Assembly (NCBI GenBank): GCA_946059285.1
Contig: CAMGMW010000050.1
Location: 1-8,252, forward strand
Origin: an uncultured Clostridia bacterium
GTDB taxonomy: Bacteria > Bacillota_A > Clostridia > Oscillospirales > Oscillospiraceae
Length of the DNA stretch: 8,252 bases
Reading direction: 5' to 3'
The notes under the pieces were generated by a model. It had not been told where the DNA came from and ran no database searches. It saw only the letters and a program-made list of their open reading frames with translations. Position numbers and translations under genes: made by a program. Below are positions 1-5,071 of this stretch, piece after piece (within the stretch, counting starts at the first letter, position 1; every line of letters begins with the position of its first letter).

Positions 1-747
1 CAGTTACATCTGCTAATTACGGCAATTCAGACACATTTTGACTTGTCCGAGCTGATACAATATACGGTGGAGGGCGGACGACCGGACACCCTTGATCCTG
101 AAAAGCTCCGTACCATCCGCAAGTTGGGCTGTGACCGTATGAGCATCAATCCCCAGACCATGAACGATGCCGTTTTGCGAGCCGTCGGACGCTGTCACAC
201 CGGCGCCCAGACGGTTCAGGCGTTCCGGGCGTCACGTGCCGCCGGCTTTGACGGCATCAATATGGATCTGATCGCGGGACTGCCCACGGATACCCGCGCC
301 TCCTTTGCCGATTCCCTGCGGCAGGTGCTGTCTCTCGCACCCACCAATGTGACGGTGCACACGCTGGCGTTGAAGAAGGGCGCCGACCTGTTCTTTGAGC
401 GAATGCAGCTCCCGGACGCACAGACGGTGCGGGAAATGCTGATGGATGCCGAAACAATGCTGCGGGCGGCGGGCTTCCGCCCGTACTACCTCTACCGGCA
501 GAAATATATGTCCGGCAGTTTTGAAAATGTCGGTTGGTGTCAGCCCGGCTTTGCGGGGCTGTATAATATTTATATGATGGAAGAACTGCACAGCATTCTT
601 TCACTCGGCGGCGGTGGGATGACCAAGATTAACCTCCCCGGTGGGAAGCTGGAGCGCTTCCACAATCCGAAATTCCCCGGGCAGTACATAGACCGCATTG
701 ATGATGTGCTGCAGCAGAAGGAGAATGCCTTCCGCTTATTGAGGTAA
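1..747 (+). CDS. hemZ: HemZ, coproporphyrinogen dehydrogenase-family radical SAM protein, 5'-truncated by the window edge
   Basis: The reading frame is open from base 1 to the TAA at 745-747 and gives 248 residues. These are the C-terminal half of a HemZ protein, since the family is usually near 450-500 residues. The TTG at base 43 is not the real start, because the frame continues upstream with family-like sequence. Visible motifs, numbered from base 1, are a TVEGGRPD segment (22-29, usually VEAGRPD), RMSINPQTMND (46-56), a CHT segment (65-67) and INMDLIAGLP (86-95), followed by a long C-terminal region with YYLYRQKYMSG. The radical SAM CxxxCxxC cluster motif lies upstream of the window. The family is annotated as oxygen-independent coproporphyrinogen III oxidase (heme synthesis, cytoplasmic), but the exact activity of HemZ as opposed to HemN or HemW is not settled by sequence. 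It is the first visible gene of a probable three-gene transcript, 25 nt before the amidohydrolase. Confidence 0.93.
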   Translation, partial: QLHLLITAIQTHFDLSELIQYTVEGGRPDTLDPEKLRTIRKLGCDRMSINPQTMNDAVLRAVGRCHTGAQTVQAFRASRAAGFDGINMDLIAGLPTDTRASFADSLRQVLSLAPTNVTVHTLALKKGADLFFERMQLPDAQTVREMLMDAETMLRAAGFRPYYLYRQKYMSGSFENVGWCQPGFAGLYNIYMMEELHSILSLGGGGMTKINLPGGKLERFHNPKFPGQYIDRIDDVLQQKENAFRLLR

Positions 748-772
748 ATTCACCGTAGAAAGGATCAAATAT

Positions 773-2089
773 ATGGATACTTTGTTCTCTAATGTTACCA
801 TTGTTACGATGGATGAGGATCTGCGGGTACTGTTTTCCGCGTTTCTCGGCGTGACGAACGGGAAAATCAGCTATCTGTCCCGTAAGGCTCCGGAGGACCA
901 GCCGAAAAAAATCATCAACGGCGAGGGCATGGTGCTGATGCCGGGTCTGATCAACTGCCATACCCACCTTGCCATGTCTCCGCTGCGGGGCTACGCCGAT
1001 GACTGCGAGCTGTCCGTCTGGCTCAATGACCACATCTTCCCCCGGGAGGATCGTCTGGATGGGCGCTGCGTGCGCGCTGCCACGCTGCTGTCGCTGGCGG
1101 AATGCCTCCGCTTCGGCACTACCTCCGTTTCGGATATGTATTACTTTAGTGACGAAACTGCGCAGGCGGTGGCGGAATCCGGCATGAAAGCAAATCTCTC
1201 CCGAGGTACTTCTTTGTTTTCCGAGGACTTTGATTTCGAAACGCATGTCGGCTGCCGGGAAATGACAGAGCTAAAGGAAAAATGGAACGGCTATGACAAC
1301 GGACGCATCCGGATCGAAGCCTCCATTCACGCAGAATATACCTCAGATCATCGTCTATGGGACGCCATTAGTGAATATGCTATTAATGAGCACATCGGCA
1401 TGCACGTCCATCTGTCCGAGACAAAATCCGAGCATGAAGCCTGCAAGGAAAAGTATGGTCTGACCCCGGCGCAGTTGTTTGACTGCCACCATGTCTTTGA
1501 TACGCATGCCATTGCGGCCCACTGCGTTTGGCTGGAGCCGGAGGACATGCAACTGCTTGCCCGGCGGAAGGTGTCTGCCGTCCATTGCCCGGTGTCAAAT
1601 CTGAAACTTGCCTCCGGTGCGGCGAGGGTGGAGGAGATGGTACGGGCGGGCATGAACGTGGCTCTCGGTACGGATTCCAGTGCCTCAAACAATAATTTGG
1701 ATCTGTTCGAAGAAATCAAAGCCGCAACACTGATGGCAAAGGGCGTCAGCGGCGATCCGAAGGCACTGCCGGCCGAGGCGGTTTTGATGATGGCGACGGT
1801 TTGCGGCGCACGGGCGCAGGGGCGGGAAGCGGAATGCGGTATGATCAAGGTTGGCATGGACGCAGATTTGATCCTGCTGGATTTCACCTCTCCCCATCTG
1901 ATGCCCTGTCACAATGTCATGTCCCATCTGGCGTACGCGGCCAGCGGACACGACGTGGTCATGACCATGGTGCGGGGACAGATTCTCTATGCCGCAGGCA
2001 AGTTCCCGACCATTGATCTCGACGGTGTGGTCCGGGAACTGGCGGAATATGCTATGCCGCGTATATTCTCCGAAGAAAAGGATGGATAA
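773..2089 (+). CDS. mtaD: Amidohydrolase, 5'-methylthioadenosine/S-adenosylhomocysteine deaminase type
   Basis: This 438-residue cytoplasmic metal-dependent deaminase belongs to the TRZ/ATZ branch of the amidohydrolase superfamily. The start is ATG 773, with AGAAAGGA at 757-764. A short beta-sandwich N-terminus (1-55) leads into the TIM-barrel metal site: H63 and H65 in the NCHTH motif, H213 and E216 in HVHLSET, H250 in AAHCVW, H271 in HCPVSNLKLA and D301 in GTDSSASNNNLD. These fit the HxH + H + D metal ligands and the catalytic Glu of MtaD. The C-terminal part (about 345-420) closes the sandwich with the usual GMIKVGMDADLILLD segment. Length and motifs fit MTA/SAH deaminases, which convert adenine nucleosides released from SAM metabolism to inosine derivatives. 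The H186 region reads SIHAEYTS where characterised MtaD proteins have a PHxPY-like segment, so the true substrate is uncertain and the gene symbol is tentative. It lies between hemZ and the flippase, with only 3 nt to the next gene. Confidence 0.88.
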   Translation: MDTLFSNVTIVTMDEDLRVLFSAFLGVTNGKISYLSRKAPEDQPKKIINGEGMVLMPGLINCHTHLAMSPLRGYADDCELSVWLNDHIFPREDRLDGRCVRAATLLSLAECLRFGTTSVSDMYYFSDETAQAVAESGMKANLSRGTSLFSEDFDFETHVGCREMTELKEKWNGYDNGRIRIEASIHAEYTSDHRLWDAISEYAINEHIGMHVHLSETKSEHEACKEKYGLTPAQLFDCHHVFDTHAIAAHCVWLEPEDMQLLARRKVSAVHCPVSNLKLASGAARVEEMVRAGMNVALGTDSSASNNNLDLFEEIKAATLMAKGVSGDPKALPAEAVLMMATVCGARAQGREAECGMIKVGMDADLILLDFTSPHLMPCHNVMSHLAYAASGHDVVMTMVRGQILYAAGKFPTIDLDGVVRELAEYAMPRIFSEEKDG

Positions 2090-2092
2090 ACT

Positions 2093-3769
2093 TTGAAAAG
2101 CGAAAGCAAAAAGCAAAACTTTTTGGCGGGCGCGGCGATTCTATCGCTGTCCACCATCATTGTCAAGGTGCTGGGAATGTTCTACAAGATTCCCCTCAAG
2201 CATCTCATCGGCGATGCGAATTACGGCTATTTCAGTACCGCTTATGAGATCTACACGCTGCTTTTGACCATCTCCCTGACGGGGCTTCCGGTGGCAATGA
2301 GCCGCATGATCTCCGAAGCGCGTGCGCTCAACAACGGCAACCAGGTGCGCCGTATCTACCGAACCGCGATGATGACCTATCTTGTCATCGGCGTGGTCTG
2401 CTCGGGCGTCATGATGCTGTTTGCAAAGCCGCTGGCATCGGATGTCATGAATAACCCCGGCGCGGTATATTCCATCTTTGCGCTGGGTCCCGCCGTGCTG
2501 TTTATCTGCATTGCCTCCGCTTGCCGCGGCTTCTTTCAGGGACAGGGGAATATGGTGCCGACTGCGGTTAGCCAGGTCATCGAGGCGCTGAGTAAGCTGT
2601 TTCTGGGGCTTGCCTTTGCGTGGATTGTAGTCAACTATATTTCCGGTGCAGGACCGCTTGCCTCCGGTGCGTCTATTCTGGGCATTACCATCGGCGCGGC
2701 ACTGTCGGCGCTCTACCTGCTCATCGCCCGCCGCAGATCGGCGCGGGGACTGGAGGCGCTGGGCGGCACCGCGGAGTCCACGAAAAAGACCTTCAGAACA
2801 TTGCTCTCCATTGCTGTGCCCATTACCATCGGCGCGGCGGGCTTTCAGCTCATCAACGTCATTGACTCTGCCACCATTATGGCGCGGATGCTCAGCGCTG
2901 CGCAGCAGGTGGAAGCAGGCGCTGCCAATATTATGGGTCGGCTTCTGGAGATCGGCAGAGCGACTGGCGCGGAGGACTATGTGCAGGAGGCTGCGGACAT
3001 CGCGAAGGGCATCTACAACTACTGCCAGACCATTTTTAATTTCCCGCTGGCATTTATCTCCAACATCGGTGCCGCCATTATTCCCGCCATCACCAATCAT
3101 CTGACTTTGAAAAATGCCCGCGGCATACGCAGTGTGCAGAATTCCTCTCTGCGGCTGATGGGTCTGATCGCCATGCCCTGTATGATCGGTATGCTGGTGC
3201 TCTCTGAGCCGATTATGGCGATCCTCGGTGGCTACGGCGGCGAAAAACTCTGGTTTGCCTCGATCCTGCTGGCATCTTTGAGCCTTTCCATCATCGTCAC
3301 CAGTATCTCTAATGTTGCCAGTGCGATTATGCAGGCGCATAACCATGTGATCATTCCCGTCATCAACACCACCATCGGCGGTATCATGAAGGTGATCTTC
3401 AACTACATTCTTGTGGGCAATCCCGATATTGCTATCCTTGGTGCGCCGGTTGGCACGTTCCTGTGCTTCCTGACCATCATGGTCCTGAATTTGTTTGCCA
3501 TGCGCCGTGTGTTGAAGGATCCACCGAAGGTTTTGCCTAACATCTGGCGTGTTGGACTGGCGGCGATTTTGATGGGCGCCGCCGCCTATGGTTCGTATTT
3601 CGGTCTGACCCATGTCTTCTCTGGTATGGTGATTCCGTGCTTTGGCGCCATTGTGGTTGCGGTCATCGTTTACTTCCTACTCGTCATTTTACTGAAAGCA
3701 ATCACATATGAGGACTGCCTGCTCCTGCCGAAAGGCGAAAAAATTGCAAGGATTCTGCATATCCGGTGA
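2093..3769 (+). CDS. SpoVB/YabM/YtgP-type polysaccharide flippase (MOP superfamily membrane protein)
   Basis: This is a 558-residue, highly hydrophobic multi-pass inner-membrane protein. The start is TTG 2093, only 3 nt after the deaminase stop and 10 nt after AAAAGGA (2076-2082); no ATG in a suitable position competes. The family is recognised from VKVLGMFYKIPLKHLIGDANYGYFSTAY (25-51), RGFFQGQGNMVP (145-156) followed by EALSKL (164-169), FQLINVIDSATI (251-262) and FNFPLAFISNIGAAIIPAI (315-333). Hydrophobic stretches run through the whole length, consistent with about 14 transmembrane helices. A long hydrophilic loop lies around 263-305. Relatives are YtgP/MurJ-like lipid II flippases, SpoVB and B. 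subtilis YabM. The position just ahead of HU and rqcP matches the yabM position in the Firmicute spoVT-yabM-yabN-yabO region, so YabM-like is my best guess. The transported lipid-linked substrate cannot be read from sequence. No convincing terminator follows: there is a T-run at about 3770-3775 but only a 4-bp stem before it. Confidence 0.9.
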   Translation: MKSESKKQNFLAGAAILSLSTIIVKVLGMFYKIPLKHLIGDANYGYFSTAYEIYTLLLTISLTGLPVAMSRMISEARALNNGNQVRRIYRTAMMTYLVIGVVCSGVMMLFAKPLASDVMNNPGAVYSIFALGPAVLFICIASACRGFFQGQGNMVPTAVSQVIEALSKLFLGLAFAWIVVNYISGAGPLASGASILGITIGAALSALYLLIARRRSARGLEALGGTAESTKKTFRTLLSIAVPITIGAAGFQLINVIDSATIMARMLSAAQQVEAGAANIMGRLLEIGRATGAEDYVQEAADIAKGIYNYCQTIFNFPLAFISNIGAAIIPAITNHLTLKNARGIRSVQNSSLRLMGLIAMPCMIGMLVLSEPIMAILGGYGGEKLWFASILLASLSLSIIVTSISNVASAIMQAHNHVIIPVINTTIGGIMKVIFNYILVGNPDIAILGAPVGTFLCFLTIMVLNLFAMRRVLKDPPKVLPNIWRVGLAAILMGAAAYGSYFGLTHVFSGMVIPCFGAIVVAVIVYFLLVILLKAITYEDCLLLPKGEKIARILHIR

Positions 3770-3787
3770 TTTTTTCCATAATTTTAC

Positions 3788-3816
3788 TTGCGTATTTACG
3801 CCGTATGTGGTAAATT
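3788..3816 (+). promoter_or_regulatory. Candidate sigma-A promoter for the HU gene
   Basis: TTGCGT (3788-3793) and TAAATT (3811-3816) are separated by exactly 17 nt in the otherwise gene-free gap between the flippase and HU. The -10 box is a 4/6 match and the -35 box matches the TTG half only. The predicted start near 3823 would give a leader of about 90 nt that includes the hairpin at 3853-3873. Spacing and position support it; the boxes are not strong. Confidence 0.42.
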
Positions 3817-3852
3817 TTATAGGCAGAGTATTTTGATATGTTTCTGCCCGTT

Positions 3853-3873
3853 GCGCGACCGCTGCGGTTGCGC
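3853..3873 (+). promoter_or_regulatory. Stable hairpin in the HU mRNA leader
   Basis: GCGCGACCG (3853-3861) pairs over nine base pairs, including one G-T wobble, with CGGTTGCGC (3865-3873) around a CTG loop. Just upstream a weaker pair, GGCAGA (3822-3827) with TCTGCC (3843-3848), could form a second stem. No T-tract follows directly, so this does not look like a simple terminator of the flippase gene. It more likely structures the 5' leader of HU, whose ribosome binding site begins 24 nt later. A role in controlling HU translation or mRNA stability is inference. Confidence 0.5.
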
Positions 3874-3913
3874 CGTATTATCCAAAAGATATTTTTTGAA
3901 AGAGGTATGATTT

Positions 3914-4189
3914 ATGAACAAAGTTGAATTGATCGCTGAGATCGCCGAAAAGTCCGGCCTGTCTAAGAAGGATGCCGAAAAGGCGCTGGCTGCTACTGTG
4001 GAAGCCATCACCGAGGCTGTCGTCAAGGGCGACAAGGTCCAGCTTGTGGGCTTTGGTTCTTTCGAGGCAAAGCAGCGTGAGGCCCGCACCGGTCGCAACC
4101 CCAAGACGAAGGAAGCCATCGAGATCCCGGCGACCCGTGTTCCCGCTTTCAAGGCAGGACGCGCTCTGAAGGACGCAGTTGCAAAATAA
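3914..4189 (+). CDS. hup: HU family DNA-binding protein
   Basis: This 91-residue histone-like protein binds and bends DNA as a dimer and helps compact the nucleoid. The start is ATG 3914, with GAAAGAGGT (3898-3906) seven nt upstream. The N-terminal two-helix dimerisation part (about 1-40, NKVELIAEIAEKSGLSKKDAE) is followed by the beta saddle with VGFGSFEAK (45-53) and the DNA-binding arm. The arm carries the HU signature TGRNPKTKE (59-67), including P63, which intercalates in the minor groove in the family. FKAGRALKDAV (79-89) forms the C-terminal helix. Length is typical (about 90). HU next to rqcP is a common clostridial arrangement. It appears to be its own transcription unit, with a candidate promoter, a structured leader and a hairpin directly after the stop. 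IHF-like identity is unlikely in a Firmicute. Confidence 0.97.
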   Translation: MNKVELIAEIAEKSGLSKKDAEKALAATVEAITEAVVKGDKVQLVGFGSFEAKQREARTGRNPKTKEAIEIPATRVPAFKAGRALKDAVAK

Positions 4190-4196
4190 AAAACCA

Positions 4197-4221
4197 AGGG
4201 GCGCGTCTCGGACGCGCCTCT
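4197..4221 (+). terminator. Probable intrinsic terminator after HU
   Basis: AGGGGCGCGTC (4197-4207) pairs with GACGCGCCTCT (4211-4221) through eleven base pairs, one of them G-T, closed by a TCG loop. It starts 8 nt after the HU stop codon and has A-rich sequence on its left. The tail is short (TTATG), so termination may be partial and some read-through into rqcP is possible. Confidence 0.6.
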
Positions 4222-4233
4222 TATGCTAAGCAC

Positions 4234-4242
4234 TGATATAAA
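4234..4242 (+). promoter_or_regulatory. Candidate extended -10 promoter for rqcP
   Basis: TGATATAAA fits the extended -10 pattern TGnTATAAT (5/6 in the hexamer) and lies just downstream of the HU terminator hairpin. No good -35 box is seen at 16-18 nt. A start near 4249 would leave a leader of about 80 nt containing the inverted repeat at 4264-4287. Confidence 0.33.
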
Positions 4243-4263
4243 AACGGTTCATATCGGTCTGTT

Positions 4264-4287
4264 CTTCCGACCGGAATTTGTCGGAAG
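4264..4287 (+). repeat. Perfect 8-bp inverted repeat in the HU-rqcP gap
   Basis: CTTCCGAC (4264-4271) is perfectly complementary to GTCGGAAG (4280-4287) around an 8-nt spacer. An overlapping alternative pairing, TTCC (4265-4268) with GGAA (4273-4276), is mutually exclusive with the long stem. It has no T-tract and ends about 33 nt before the rqcP ribosome binding site. It could be a leader stem or an operator-like dyad; the sequence does not decide which. Confidence 0.45.
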
Positions 4288-4331
4288 CGATGCAGCAGGC
4301 AAAAAGGATACAGCCATAACAGGAGGAGACA

Positions 4332-4574
4332 ATGCGACTTGATAAATACCTGAAGGTGTCCCGGCTGATCAAACGCCGCACCGTTGCCAATGATGCCTGC
4401 GACAATGCGCGGGTCACGGTCAACGGCAAACCGGCGAAGGCCTCTTATGATGTAAAAGTCGGCGATGTGATCAGCATCGCTTTCGGACAACGCACTGTGA
4501 AAGTGGAAGTGTTGGCGGTCGCCGAGGCAGTCCGCAAGGATGACGCTTCCGCGATGTACCGGGAGCTGGCGTGA
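4332..4574 (+). CDS. rqcP: RqcP (YabO), S4-domain ribosome-associated quality control factor
   Basis: This 80-residue protein is a stand-alone S4 RNA-binding domain of the Hsp15/YabO type. The start is ATG 4332 behind a perfect AGGAGG (4321-4326). The N-terminal S4 signature RLDKYLKVSRLIKRRTVA (2-19), the VTVNGKPAKASYDVKVGD segment (28-45) and a final beta strand TVKVEVLAV (55-63) match RqcP proteins of about 80-90 residues. In B. subtilis RqcP acts with RqcH on stalled 50S subunits, stabilising the peptidyl-tRNA during poly-alanine tailing of the stuck nascent chain. Its position after a flippase and HU fits the Firmicute yabM-yabN-(HU)-yabO locus, but the mazG-like yabN expected upstream and yabP/yabQ/divIC expected downstream are not here. 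The annotation as an S4-domain protein is certain; orthology to RqcP is very likely. Confidence 0.93.
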   Translation: MRLDKYLKVSRLIKRRTVANDACDNARVTVNGKPAKASYDVKVGDVISIAFGQRTVKVEVLAVAEAVRKDDASAMYRELA

Positions 4575-4677
4575 CGGCAAAAGAAATCAAAAAAGGTACA
4601 TCTCGCGATAGCTTCAGACAATACCGAAGAAATACGGACATAGGGTGGCTGCCATACAGGGTGTGACAACCAGAAAT

Positions 4678-4712
4678 AAGCGGGAGCCGGTCAAGATGAC
4701 CGGCTCCCGCTT
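4678..4712. terminator. Very strong perfect hairpin downstream of rqcP, possibly bidirectional
   Basis: AAGCGGGAGCCGGTCA (4678-4693) pairs without mismatch with TGACCGGCTCCCGCTT (4697-4712) around a 3-nt AGA loop. The tail is TTCTG on the plus strand and TTATTTC on the minus strand, so neither side has a clean T-tract. It can still act as a transcription block or as a 3'-end-stabilising stem for the rqcP mRNA. It is directly followed by a more classical terminator. Confidence 0.6.
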
Positions 4713-4714
4713 CT

Positions 4715-4747
4715 GACCGCCGAAAATGCAGGCGGTCGTTTTATATT
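4715..4747 (+). terminator. Intrinsic terminator, second of a tandem pair
   Basis: GACCGCC (4715-4721) pairs with GGCGGTC (4731-4737) around a 9-nt loop and is followed by GTTTTATATT (4738-4747). The T-rich tail on the plus strand makes this the likely transcription end of rqcP, only 2 nt after the longer hairpin. Confidence 0.65.
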
Positions 4748-4984
4748 CAGATTCGGATCTAAATGGAGGGGAGTTTCCGAAGCAGTTGGCGCTCTTCTGC
4801 GGAGCGTTGAGACAGACGGGAAATGCCGAACAAAGAAATCATGGATCAGGAAGATCAAGCGGATAGATTGATCCGTCAGGCGAAGCAGTATCTACCATTT
4901 GAAAAGCTGTCCCGTCCTCATGAACCGTTTGGAAGACAGTGTGCATCTTCCTGCCGCTTTACACTATGACATTCAAAACGGAAA

Positions 4985-5012
4985 AAGCGGCATGACCGAA
5001 ATCATGCCGCTT
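4985..5012 (-). terminator. Intrinsic terminator of metG
   Basis: On the minus strand AAGCGGCATGA (5012-5002) pairs perfectly over eleven base pairs with TCATGCCGCTT (4995-4985) around a 6-nt loop. The stem runs straight into a T-run on that strand (a TTTTT run counting the stem's last bases, then CC). It lies 59 nt past the metG stop codon, which is typical for a factor-independent terminator. Confidence 0.8.
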
Positions 5013-5071
5013 CCCAAAACGAAATCCTGTTGTTATATTGGAGCGCTCCTCGGGTGCGCCCATTTTGCGCA

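Larger units (their letters stand above)
4575..5071. other. Convergent gene-free zone between rqcP and metG
   Basis: About 497 nt contain no ORF that I recognise on either strand. From left to right the zone holds a possible 31-codon ORF overlapping the rqcP stop (GTG 4571 to 4666), a perfect 16-bp hairpin (4678-4712), a second hairpin with a T-tract (4715-4747), about 240 nt of unexplained sequence with a 48-codon ORF (4823-4969), the minus-strand metG terminator (4985-5012) and a 10-bp palindrome GGAGCGCTCC (5040-5049). The middle part has frequent stops in all frames and could be a decayed gene, a small RNA or plain spacer. I cannot tell these apart from sequence alone. Confidence 0.6.

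Noticed and set aside
43..45. TTG 43 as the start of hemZ
   Set aside because: The frame is open to base 1 and the upstream codons continue HemZ-like sequence; the gene is cut by the window edge.
629..1246. 205-codon minus-strand ORF opposite hemZ and the deaminase
   Set aside because: It spans the gap between two well-supported plus-strand genes and has no recognisable domain; a shadow frame.
2141..3613. 490-codon minus-strand ORF opposite the flippase gene
   Set aside because: It lies wholly antisense to a well-recognised membrane protein, has a low-complexity His/Arg/Gln/Asp-rich composition typical of a shadow frame, and shows no known family motif.
3750..3776. Intrinsic terminator after the flippase gene
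   Set aside because: There is a T-run at 3770-3775, but the only stem before it is GGAT/ATCC with four base pairs, too weak to call.
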